From: Mucilaginibacter xinganensis
Lineage (GTDB): Bacteria > Bacteroidota > Bacteroidia > Sphingobacteriales > Sphingobacteriaceae
Length of the DNA stretch: 64,000 bases
Reading direction: 5' to 3'
Assembly: GCA_026225055.1 (NCBI GenBank)
Contig: JAMFSA010000254.1
Location: 62,001 to 126,000, forward strand
Below, piece after piece: positions 7,856 through 15,553 of this stretch. Below the pieces are notes generated by a model. It was not told the origin of the DNA. It made no database searches and was given only the letters and a program-made list of their open reading frames with translations. Each line of letters starts with the position of its first letter. Positions within the stretch are counted from its first letter, which is position 1. The position numbers and the translations under genes are program-made.

Positions 7856-7994
7856 GCACTTATAATTAGCACCTCAAAGTTGTGACAAAATACGAGTTAA
7901 ACTATAGGCATAATATATGATTATTGAAACTTTTCTGTAATATTGGTCATTCCTGGTTTGATACGGGAAAAATTGAAAAAGTTAACCGCGAAAT

Positions 7995-8867
7995 ATGGCA
8001 GGTATCATCGATCTGATAGGCAATACGCCTCTTGTACAATTAAGTAGGCTCAACGTAAATCCAAACGTGAAGGTATATGCTAAACTGGAAGGCAATAACC
8101 CGGGTGGCAGTGTAAAGGACCGCGCGGCACTCTACATGATTCGTAACGCAATAGCGCTGGGTGAAATTAAGCCTGGCACAAGGTTGATAGAAGCCACCAG
8201 CGGTAATACCGGGATTGCACTGGCCATGATTGCCCGTTTGTATGACCTGGAAATAGAACTGGTTATGCCGTCGAACTCAACGAGGGAGCGGGTGTTGACC
8301 ATGACTGCTTTTGGCGCCCAGGTTACCTTGCTGGATAACATGGAGGTCTGTCGCGATTACGCAACGGAAAAAGGAGCAACGGATGGGTATTACCTGCTTG
8401 ACCAGTTTGCAAACCCGAATAATTACCTGGCACATTACCAAACAACGGGGCCTGAGATCTGGCGTGATACAGATGGACAAATTACGCATTTTGTCAGCGC
8501 CATGGGCACTACCGGTACCATCATGGGCTGTTCAAAATTCTTAAAGGAGCAAAATTCTGCTATACAGATTGTGGGCTGCCAACCAGCGGAAGATGCGTGC
8601 ATACCAGGCATCCGGCGCTGGCCCGCGGCATACCTGCCCAAAATATTTGATCCGAAGCGCGTGGATCTTTTGGTCGATATCGCTGAAACGGACGCCGTGC
8701 AAACCGCGCGCGAACTGGCTAAAGTGGAAGGCATATTTGCTGGCATGAGTACGGGTGGTGCAGGGTATGCGGCGTTGAAGCTGGCTGCAACACTAAATTC
8801 AGGCGTTATTGTTTTTATCGCCTGCGACAGGGGAGACCGTTATTTAAGCAGCGACCTTTTCGGATAG
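7995..8867 (+). CDS. cysM: Cysteine synthase, CysM type (O-acetylserine sulfhydrylase)
   Basis: A 290-residue PLP enzyme that makes cysteine from O-acetylserine and sulfide (or thiosulfate for the CysM branch). The PLP lysine is Lys41 in NNPGGSVKDR. The substrate-binding loop SGNTG lies at 69-73 and the phosphate-binding GTTGT at 171-175. The ending CDRGDRYLSSDLF is typical of CysM rather than CysK. The next gene, 40 bases on, makes O-acetylserine, so the pair forms a two-step cysteine pathway. A cytoplasmic location is expected. A CTATAG element lies about 90 bases upstream. Confidence 0.93.
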   Translation: MAGIIDLIGNTPLVQLSRLNVNPNVKVYAKLEGNNPGGSVKDRAALYMIRNAIALGEIKPGTRLIEATSGNTGIALAMIARLYDLEIELVMPSNSTRERVLTMTAFGAQVTLLDNMEVCRDYATEKGATDGYYLLDQFANPNNYLAHYQTTGPEIWRDTDGQITHFVSAMGTTGTIMGCSKFLKEQNSAIQIVGCQPAEDACIPGIRRWPAAYLPKIFDPKRVDLLVDIAETDAVQTARELAKVEGIFAGMSTGGAGYAALKLAATLNSGVIVFIACDRGDRYLSSDLFG

Positions 8868-8907
8868 CTGCATATATATATACATTCATTAAATTACGTG
8901 ATTACTG

Positions 8908-9717
8908 ATGAAAGATAACAAATCGGATGATTTTTTAGCCCTACTGTACCAAACACATAAAATGGAATGGGAAGCGACCCCCCGGACAAAGGATTGTGTG
9001 GCTTGGCTGTCCGATCTGTTTGAATTTTTATTCCCGAATAACCAGGCAAACAAATTGTTTATTTATAGCGGGCAGCTTAAAAAGAACCAAATAGACCTGA
9101 TCAATATCCTGTTAAGCTACCTTGACCCCAGCCGTGTTGAAATCGAGGGCGCAGTGAATTCTTTTTACGATTCGCTGAAACAACTCTATCTCGACCTCCG
9201 GCAGGATGCAGCCATGATCTATGAAAAAGACCCTGCAGCTGTCAGTATCCATGAGGTGATCGTTTCTTACCCTGGTTTTTATGCCATCGCGGTTTATCGC
9301 ATCGCCCACCGGCTATCCCAACTGGAAATACCTATTCTGCCCCGGATACTGAGCGAATACGTACATGGCAAAACAGGGGTTGACATCCATCCGAAAGCCA
9401 GTATCAATGTACCGTTCTGCATAGATCATGGCACAGGGATAGTAATTGGCGCGACCAGCATCATCGGTAAAAATGTAACTATTTACCAGGGCGTAACCTT
9501 GGGTGCATTACAGGTGAGTAAGCAACTTTCCGAAACAAAAAGGCACCCTACAGTTGAGGATAACGTTGTCATTTACGCGCGAAGCACCATATTAGGCGGC
9601 CTGACAGTTATTGGCCATGACAGTGTAATTGGCGGCAGCGTGTTCCTTGCCAAAAGTGTCCAACCCTATTCGCATGTATTTAATACGCATCAACTGCGTA
9701 TCGAAATAAAAGAATAA
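8908..9717 (+). CDS. epsC: Serine O-acetyltransferase, EpsC type
   Basis: A 269-residue acetyltransferase forming O-acetylserine from serine and acetyl-CoA. The N-terminal helical part (1-150) leads to a left-handed beta-helix of hexapeptide repeats (about 160-255). Catalytic motifs GVDIHP (157-162) and DHGTGIVIG (173-181) are intact. The long N-terminal region and short C-terminus are of the EpsC subfamily; the terminal peptide by which CysE binds CysK is not obvious. It forms a pair with cysM, and a probable encapsulin remnant lies 75 bases after its stop. Neighbouring serine acetyltransferase genes are typical of family 2A encapsulin loci. Confidence 0.93.
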   Translation: MKDNKSDDFLALLYQTHKMEWEATPRTKDCVAWLSDLFEFLFPNNQANKLFIYSGQLKKNQIDLINILLSYLDPSRVEIEGAVNSFYDSLKQLYLDLRQDAAMIYEKDPAAVSIHEVIVSYPGFYAIAVYRIAHRLSQLEIPILPRILSEYVHGKTGVDIHPKASINVPFCIDHGTGIVIGATSIIGKNVTIYQGVTLGALQVSKQLSETKRHPTVEDNVVIYARSTILGGLTVIGHDSVIGGSVFLAKSVQPYSHVFNTHQLRIEIKE

Positions 9718-9792
9718 ACAAAAATTATAATGCGGGGCATATCCTGAAATAGTACATCGTATTTTAATTATATTCCATTAACCCCTATTATT

Positions 9793-9922
9793 ATGGCAGA
9801 TCAAAAACCAAAACAAACCGCGTTAGGCGATGTTGCCGCAGGGTAGTTAGCCATTGCGACACGTATAGATTGCCGTTTTGGAAGATGTTGATTTAGGAAA
9901 CTATTATGAGTACAAATATTAA
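9793..9922 (+). pseudogene. Remnant of a family 2A (SrpI-type) encapsulin shell gene
   Basis: From ATG 9793 the frame reads MADQKPKQTALGDVAAG, an in-frame TAG, then LAIATR. One frame over, from 9869, it reads IAVLEDVDLGNYYEYKY and a TAA at 9920-9922. From memory, SrpI-type shell proteins start with a segment like ALRDVAARQLANATK and end with one like LAVLDDVAVDQFHEYK. The remnant thus looks like the two ends of a roughly 300-codon gene with the middle deleted and an Arg-Gln pair mutated to Gly-stop. The adjacent epsC and cysM fit, because family 2A shells package a cysteine desulfurase and cluster with sulfur genes. No desulfurase gene is present here. The matches are short, so a search is required. 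Confidence 0.55.
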
Positions 9923-10072
9923 CCCCGGTAATTAAATTTAACATCAAGTCTTTGATTTGAATTTAAAAAAAAAGCACCCGTAAACTGAATTAATATCAAT
10001 TATAATTATTCTGATCTAATCGACATTTGATTCCATTGCATGCTCAATGATGAGATCTCGGTATTTAAACTA

Positions 10073-11299
10073 TCACCTTAATACTTTAGCCGGTTTTATT
10101 ATCCTGGCTATAAGCATTGCCACAACCGTATCCCCGGTAGCATTCAATACCGTAGCCACCGGATCTACCAATGTACCAATAATCATTACAGCAGGCAGGG
10201 CTTCCGGAGGAAAGCCATATACTGAAATTACCAGAAGTTCGGCAATATATCCGCCATTGGGAATGCCCCCTTCTACAATACTGCACACCACGCTTATGCC
10301 CAGGGCAATAGCTATCACATCTGCACCGGTCAATGGCCTATGAAACATGGCAAACACGGTAGCAATCTTTACTACCGCAGATATTGCGGAACCATCCTTG
10401 TGCAACGGAGCTCCCAATGGAATAACCAGGTTGCGGATATGCTCAGGAATCCCCATTTTTTTTGCAGCCTCTAAATTAGCAGGTATAGTGGCAATACTGC
10501 TGCATGTGCCAATAGCCGTGGCTGATGGTACAATATTATTTTGCCAATAAAGCTTTACGGCTGTGAAACCTCCGGCTAAAAAAGCATAAAGGCTGAAGAA
10601 TACTACAAAATATACCAGGCATACGCCGTGGTACAAAAGCATGGCATCCCTGTAAGTACCAAATAATTTTGGCCCTATAGTACCCACTTGCACAGCAAAA
10701 TAGGCACCCAGTCCAAGAGGCGCTATTTTCATAATAATAGTTAAAATATTTTTTAGTACTTCGTTTCCCGAATTGAGAAAATCCTTGAACGGTTTACCTT
10801 TATCTCCCGATTGAAGCACCCCAAAGCCGGTGAGTATAGAAAAAACAATAAGGGCCAGCATGCTTTTTCGGGAGAGTAGTTCAAAAAAATCGCTTGCCGT
10901 AAGCAATTGCGTTATTTGGTCGCCAATTGTTTTTTTCTCTATGCTTTCTAAAATGATTTTTTTGTCGGCCAGTTCCGCGTGAATAGGGAACCACCATGCT
11001 GAAATAAGGGTAAGTGATGCAGCTAATAATTCGGTACCGATAAACACTAAAAACATTATTGTTATCAGCTTTCCAAAGTTTTCCCCACGCTCTACATTGG
11101 CAATGGCCGACGCGATGGCAAAGAATACCAGTGGCACTACTACGGTAAATAATAGATTGATAAAAATATCACCCAGGGGCTTTATGAGTTCAATTTTATC
11201 TCCAAAAAAAATACCCAGGGCGCTTCCAATGATTAACCCGGCCAATAGCAATAAAATGCTACCATAGTGCTTTAAGAAATTGCCTTGATTTTTACTCAC
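10073..11299 (-). CDS. Dicarboxylate/amino acid:cation symporter (SLC1/DAACS family)
   Basis: A 408-residue integral membrane transporter with about eight membrane segments and two re-entrant hairpins. The first hairpin tip reads CSSIATIP (266-273), where family members usually have a serine-rich SSSAATLP-like tip. The TM7 motif, normally NMDGT, is HKDGS (300-304). The TM8 region NATGDTVVAMLI replaces the usual Asp/Arg substrate-binding pattern. These changes at substrate and sodium sites suggest a divergent subfamily whose substrate may not be glutamate or dicarboxylates. It probably uses a sodium or proton gradient in the inner membrane. It and the TlpA gene just upstream run on the same strand, 78 bases apart. 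Confidence 0.88.
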   Translation of the reverse strand: MSKNQGNFLKHYGSILLLLAGLIIGSALGIFFGDKIELIKPLGDIFINLLFTVVVPLVFFAIASAIANVERGENFGKLITIMFLVFIGTELLAASLTLISAWWFPIHAELADKKIILESIEKKTIGDQITQLLTASDFFELLSRKSMLALIVFSILTGFGVLQSGDKGKPFKDFLNSGNEVLKNILTIIMKIAPLGLGAYFAVQVGTIGPKLFGTYRDAMLLYHGVCLVYFVVFFSLYAFLAGGFTAVKLYWQNNIVPSATAIGTCSSIATIPANLEAAKKMGIPEHIRNLVIPLGAPLHKDGSAISAVVKIATVFAMFHRPLTGADVIAIALGISVVCSIVEGGIPNGGYIAELLVISVYGFPPEALPAVMIIGTLVDPVATVLNATGDTVVAMLIARIIKPAKVLR

Positions 11300-11377
11300 A
11301 CTATCATGTTTTTACATAGTTATTCACCCAACAAACATCCATCTGATTAAGACAACATGGACAATTTTATCGCTATA

Positions 11378-12517
11378 TTACTTCAATAGTTCCGCCAGTT
11401 TGCTTTCCAGATCTTTACCCCGAAGGTTTTTAGCAATGATCCGTCCGTTCTTATCCAGCAGGAAACTATTAGGGATAGCTGTTACGGTATATAACGCTGC
11501 TGTAGGGCCTCCATATCCATTCAGATCGCAAACATTTCCCCAGGTATATCCATCCTGGCGAATTGCATTTTTCCACTGTGTGGTATTTTTATCAATAGAT
11601 ACACTTAATATCTCAAATCCTTTAGCCTTATATTCATTATATAACCTTACTAATGTAGGGCTTTCTTCCCGGCAGGGAGGGCACCAGGAGGCCCAGAATT
11701 CAACAAATGTGTATTTACCGCGATAGTCTTTAAGATCGACTTTCTTACCTGCCGTATCGGTTGAAACAAAACCGGGCGCTATGGCACCAATGGCAATTCG
11801 TTTGGTGGCATTTACTTTATTAACCAGCTGCCGGGTAAGATCATAATTGGGATATTTTTGCTGATAGATTGCTGCCATCTGGTTCATCAGCGCCGTGTCT
11901 GTTTCAGAATTCCAGCGTATGCTGTGATGTACTGCGGCGAGCGAATTAATGAAAAAGGGCTGTTCCACCCATTGGGCCAATTCCGCTTTATAATTTTCAG
12001 ATGCTTTTTCATGTTCCGCATTCCAATATTCGATCCTTGCTGCGTTACCGCTCTTAACAGCAACTGCTGAGGAATCGTAGGTACGTCTTAAATACTTATT
12101 AAATACTCTTTTCCTGTTCGCTTCATAAGCAACCAGGTATTGTGTTTCCTTCGACCCCATAACCAGGATAGTGTCTTTGCTGATGTTCAGGTCGATTTTG
12201 TCTCCAGGTTTTGCCAATACCTGAACAAGGCTTGAATTGTCCACACCCAGATCATAAATTTCAGGCTCTTTTAAACTTATGGTGAGGGTGAATTTACCAT
12301 CCTGACTGATCTTGGCTTCCTGTATAACTTTGTCATTCCGGGTTTCATAATTGATCAGGGTGAGTTTGATGGATTTCCCCCAAAAATCCTGCGGGACTAC
12401 GCCGGTAACAATTGCCTGTTGCGCAGAGACACCCATTGATGCCAATAGAAAAATGATGAGCATACTAATTGTAATCGCACCATTTATTTTCGACTTTGGA
12501 GAGGGATAAGTTATCAT
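11378..12517 (-). CDS. TlpA-like thioredoxin-fold protein with N-terminal beta domain
   Basis: A 379-residue paralogue of the protein at 72-1205. A signal segment occupies residues 14-33 (ending VSAQQ), residues 35-120 form the DUF4369-like beta domain, a helical linker follows, and the thioredoxin fold covers 243-379 with WASWCPPC (Cys279 and Cys282). It keeps the family tail GRIIAKNLRGKDLESKL. CPPC rather than CGPC indicates a different redox potential from its relative. Likely a periplasmic reductase. A start at Met19 would give a shorter signal peptide; I kept the upstream ATG. Confidence 0.9.
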   Translation of the reverse strand: MITYPSPKSKINGAITISMLIIFLLASMGVSAQQAIVTGVVPQDFWGKSIKLTLINYETRNDKVIQEAKISQDGKFTLTISLKEPEIYDLGVDNSSLVQVLAKPGDKIDLNISKDTILVMGSKETQYLVAYEANRKRVFNKYLRRTYDSSAVAVKSGNAARIEYWNAEHEKASENYKAELAQWVEQPFFINSLAAVHHSIRWNSETDTALMNQMAAIYQQKYPNYDLTRQLVNKVNATKRIAIGAIAPGFVSTDTAGKKVDLKDYRGKYTFVEFWASWCPPCREESPTLVRLYNEYKAKGFEILSVSIDKNTTQWKNAIRQDGYTWGNVCDLNGYGGPTAALYTVTAIPNSFLLDKNGRIIAKNLRGKDLESKLAELLK

Positions 12518-12661
12518 GATAGTATTTTTACAAAAAAAAAAGAGTTCGACTTTATAAAAGTAAGGAACATTTATGTGATTAATTGATAGAAGAGTAACTA
12601 ATAAATCGACCCTTTCTTTTAATTACAATAGCTGTTTTTTGCATAACATCACCACTATTCA

Positions 12662-13780
12662 TCATTGCGTAACCTTCGGGTGATAATCTTTCCAAAGCCA
12701 TTCCAGCGCTTCGGGGAGGGTTTGTTGTTTTACCTTATAATCAACGTGCCCGGCTTTACGGGCAAAAACAAACTGGTATGGGTAGCCTTTAGCTGCGAGC
12801 ACCTTTGCCATGTTTTCATTTGCCAGTACCCAATCGTGCATATTGTCGCGCATTATGTTGGGGTTATACAGGTCCTGGTCACCAACTTCCATCCAAATGC
12901 GTAATGGTTTTATAGGGCTTTCGGGGATGATGTGTGCATGAAAACCCCAGGCGCCTTGCGGCGTTTTAGGGTTATAGGGCCATTGCTGATTAATATAGGT
13001 GCCCGAGTAGGTGAGCACACGGTGATACCATTCGGGATGATACCACGCCATAATGAGGGCGCATGAGCCGCCCGAGCTGCCGCCCGTGGTAGCCCGACCT
13101 TCAGGGTCTTTAGTCAATTTTACCTGGCACTTGCTTTCAACCAGCGGCAATATTTCCTTTTCAACAAATTCGGCATACAGGCCGCTCATGGTATCGTACT
13201 CCAAGCCACGCTGGCTGCCCTGGGCATCGCCGCTGCCGTTACCTATTGATATGGCTATCATCGGCGGCACTTTACCTTCGGCAATCAGGTTATCAAGCAC
13301 CGTGAAAAGCAAGTTATCCGGCCCGTCGGCACCAATTATAAAGGGCGCTGCGGTACCGGCGACATACTGTTTAGGCACATACACCGCCACCTGCCGGGTA
13401 TACGCCGCCGGGCGACTGGTAGTAACTATCAACTTAGCGGGGTTATCCGCATCCGGCGTGCCGAATGTATTGGGTTCACGGGCAATGCCGGGGTAAATTT
13501 TACTATCCTTTGAGTCGATGGTGAAGCGGTATACGGTGCCCTGCGGCACGCAGGTTTGTACCACCGCCTCAGGTGCAGGGCTATGCGTAGGGCCGATGAT
13601 AAAATTTCCATTGGCGTTAGGTGCAGGGATGGTGCCATCCGGCAGTTCCGTGGCAGGTACGTAACCAGCGGTATGCGGATCGCGGATGGGTACCTGGGCC
13701 ATAGCCGGGTTTATGCGCCATACCAGGCACACCAACGTACCAAACACTATAGTGCGTATAACTATTTTATTGAGCTTCAT
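12662..13780 (-). CDS. Secreted alpha/beta-hydrolase, putative esterase (esterase D / feruloyl esterase-like)
   Basis: 372 residues. An N-terminal signal peptide (about 1-28, ending AMAQ) is followed by an about 90-residue lead domain and a putative-esterase domain (about 125-370). The nucleophile is Ser236 in GGSSGGSC; the acid is probably the Asp in MEVGDQDLYNP and the base the His in KAGHVDY. Relatives hydrolyse feruloyl or acetyl esters on plant polysaccharides or act on siderophores; this substrate is unknown. Base composition is visibly more GC-rich than in flanking genes, which may mean recent transfer. Confidence 0.85.
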   Translation of the reverse strand: MKLNKIVIRTIVFGTLVCLVWRINPAMAQVPIRDPHTAGYVPATELPDGTIPAPNANGNFIIGPTHSPAPEAVVQTCVPQGTVYRFTIDSKDSKIYPGIAREPNTFGTPDADNPAKLIVTTSRPAAYTRQVAVYVPKQYVAGTAAPFIIGADGPDNLLFTVLDNLIAEGKVPPMIAISIGNGSGDAQGSQRGLEYDTMSGLYAEFVEKEILPLVESKCQVKLTKDPEGRATTGGSSGGSCALIMAWYHPEWYHRVLTYSGTYINQQWPYNPKTPQGAWGFHAHIIPESPIKPLRIWMEVGDQDLYNPNIMRDNMHDWVLANENMAKVLAAKGYPYQFVFARKAGHVDYKVKQQTLPEALEWLWKDYHPKVTQ

Positions 13781-14002
13781 TTATTTAGATCTATGCGAGA
13801 TGGAGGTTAAATTTAGGGTTTATAAAGTAAATATGGGGAATTAAGCTGTTAGCTTTATTAGTTTAGTATTTCATATTTATGCATTGTAGTATAAGTTATG
13901 CACACGAGTGGGTCAGCATAATAGGCTTTGGTTAAATTATTTATAATTGTTTTGTGAAAGGTTAATAAATCCCATATTAGACATTAATTATAACACCTCT
14001 TG

Positions 14003-14458
14003 ATGGCAATTTTACCGTATGCATTGTTATTTATTTTTTTCATAGTCACAGAATATTTGGCTATAACGATAAGTTCATTCCAACTTAAGACAATCCTTAA
14101 TAAATGGGCAGAAACTAAAAACTTTGTATACCATAGGTCAGCTAATCCATTAAAAGTATTTTTACCAGTACAAAAAAGTTTGTTATTTCTAAGTTGTACC
14201 CTAACCATATGCTTTTCATTTTATCTTAAGGCCCATTATAAATTTCACCCTCAATATGTATTATTAGCTATTGCCGGATTGAAGTTTTTTGATTTTTTTA
14301 AAAAAGGAAAGATGAAAAAGTTGCAAAAACATGAGGAGTTGGACATGTTTGATGCATACCGGGATGACTTCGATGCGTTTGTAACCTCGTGGCGTTCTAA
14401 TTTATTTATACAGATTATATCGCTTACAATTGCAGGATGCATTTTAATCTTCATATAG
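14003..14458 (+). CDS. Hypothetical integral membrane protein
   Basis: 151 residues from the ATG at 14003 (a TTG codon just precedes it, but ATG is the likelier start). Three to four hydrophobic segments are visible: residues about 2-22, 55-75, 82-95 and a C-terminal one ending ISLTIAGCILIFI. Between them is a basic stretch FFKKGKMKKLQKHEELD. No known domain recognised. It stands alone, flanked by non-coding DNA, with a hairpin terminator about 70 bases downstream. Confidence 0.7.
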   Translation: MAILPYALLFIFFIVTEYLAITISSFQLKTILNKWAETKNFVYHRSANPLKVFLPVQKSLLFLSCTLTICFSFYLKAHYKFHPQYVLLAIAGLKFFDFFKKGKMKKLQKHEELDMFDAYRDDFDAFVTSWRSNLFIQIISLTIAGCILIFI

Positions 14459-14529
14459 CACCTCACTGGTCTAAGTTTAGCGCAGCGTAACTTAGATCCT
14501 AAAATTCACAAAGCTTCCAGCTTGTTAAC

Positions 14530-14577
14530 GCAAGAAGAATTCTTGCTTTATTTTAGATCGAAGTTTTTAAACTTCGA
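14530..14577. terminator. Two adjacent hairpins, probable terminator
   Basis: GCAAGAA-GAA-TTCTTGC (14530-14546) is followed by TTTATTTTA and looks like an intrinsic terminator for the membrane protein gene. A second palindrome, TCGAAGTTT-TT-AAACTTCGA, follows at 14558-14577. Confidence 0.65.
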
Positions 14578-14604
14578 CCAGTAAAGGATTGTATTTATAG
14601 TTTG

Positions 14605-14695
14605 CGTTAAGGCAGCGGTACCGGCCAGTAGCTAATGCCTTGTGCAGTATGAGGGGAAAGCCTAACCCGGAGGGAACGCCCCAAAATTACTGTTG
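14605..14695. other. Possible structured RNA upstream of exonuclease III gene
   Basis: Several nested pairings sit in about 90 bases without an ORF: AAGGCA (14609-14614) with TGCCTT (14636-14641), CAGTA (14645-14649) with TACTG (14688-14692), and inside it GGGG (14653-14656) with CCCC (14679-14682). The segment is more GC-rich than its surroundings. I could not match it to a known riboswitch or RNA family, and the strand is unknown. Confidence 0.3.
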
Positions 14696-14782
14696 CAATA
14701 CCTGCCAATTTTTTATTACTTGCTGTCTGTTTTTATAACTATTATTGTTTTCAATCCGCAAACTCAAAAAAATTATTGATCC

Positions 14783-15553
14783 ATGAAAATAGCTACTTAT
14801 AACGTAAACGGGATAAACGGAAGGTTGCCGGTGCTGCTGCGTTGGCTGGAAGAGAGCAAGCCGGATGTGGTTTGTTTGCAGGAGCTGAAGGCACCGGATG
14901 AGAAATTCCCTTTACAGGCTATTAATGATGCGGGTTATGAGGCTATATGGCATGGGCAAAAGAGCTGGAACGGCGTGGCGATACTTTCGCGCGGAAGCGA
15001 AATTAAAGAACTAAGGCGTGGCCTGCCCGGCGACCCTGATGATACGCACAGCCGTTATATTGAAGCTTTGGTGAATGGCGTGGTGATCGGCTGCCTGTAC
15101 CTGCCCAACGGCAACCCTGCGCCGGGCCCGAAATTTGATTATAAATTGAAGTGGTTCAGCAGGTTTACTGAGCATGCCGCAGGGCTGGTGAACCGCGACC
15201 TGCCGGTAGTACTTTGCGGCGATTATAATGTTATGCCTACCGAAATAGATGCATATAAACCGGAACGCTGGGTTGATGACGCGCTTTTTAGGCCTGAAAC
15301 CCGTGCGGCCTTTAAAAACCTGACCGAGCAGGGGTGGACGGACGCGATACGCAAGCTTTATCCTACGGAAGTGATCTATACCTTCTTTGATTATTTCCGT
15401 AATGCCTACGGCCGTAACGCGGGCCTGCGGATAGACCATTTTTTGCTGAACCCGGCGCTGGAAGGCAGGTTAAAAGCGGCGAAGGTTGACCTGCATGTAC
15501 GGGGCTGGGAAAAATCGAGCGACCATTGCCCGGTATGGATAGAATTGGATTAA
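14783..15553 (+). CDS. xth: Exodeoxyribonuclease III (AP endonuclease)
   Basis: A 256-residue base-excision repair enzyme that cleaves DNA at abasic sites and degrades 3' ends. The exonuclease-endonuclease-phosphatase fold is complete: metal-binding Glu34 in CLQELK, Asp147 and Asn149 in CGDYNV, Asp218 in GLRIDHFLLNP, and the catalytic Asp247-His248 pair in SSDHCPVW. Length matches bacterial ExoIII. Its stop overlaps the stop region of the convergent histidine kinase gene by four bases. Cytoplasmic. Confidence 0.96.
   Translation: MKIATYNVNGINGRLPVLLRWLEESKPDVVCLQELKAPDEKFPLQAINDAGYEAIWHGQKSWNGVAILSRGSEIKELRRGLPGDPDDTHSRYIEALVNGVVIGCLYLPNGNPAPGPKFDYKLKWFSRFTEHAAGLVNRDLPVVLCGDYNVMPTEIDAYKPERWVDDALFRPETRAAFKNLTEQGWTDAIRKLYPTEVIYTFFDYFRNAYGRNAGLRIDHFLLNPALEGRLKAAKVDLHVRGWEKSSDHCPVWIELD

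Noticed and set aside
10047..10550. Plus-strand ORFs opposite the SLC1 transporter
   Set aside because: Antisense to a complete membrane-protein gene and without recognisable domains.
14665..14680. SRP RNA-like CCGGAGGGAA motif
   Set aside because: The GGAA tetraloop with flanking conserved SRP bases is not present, and pairing does not give the domain IV helix.
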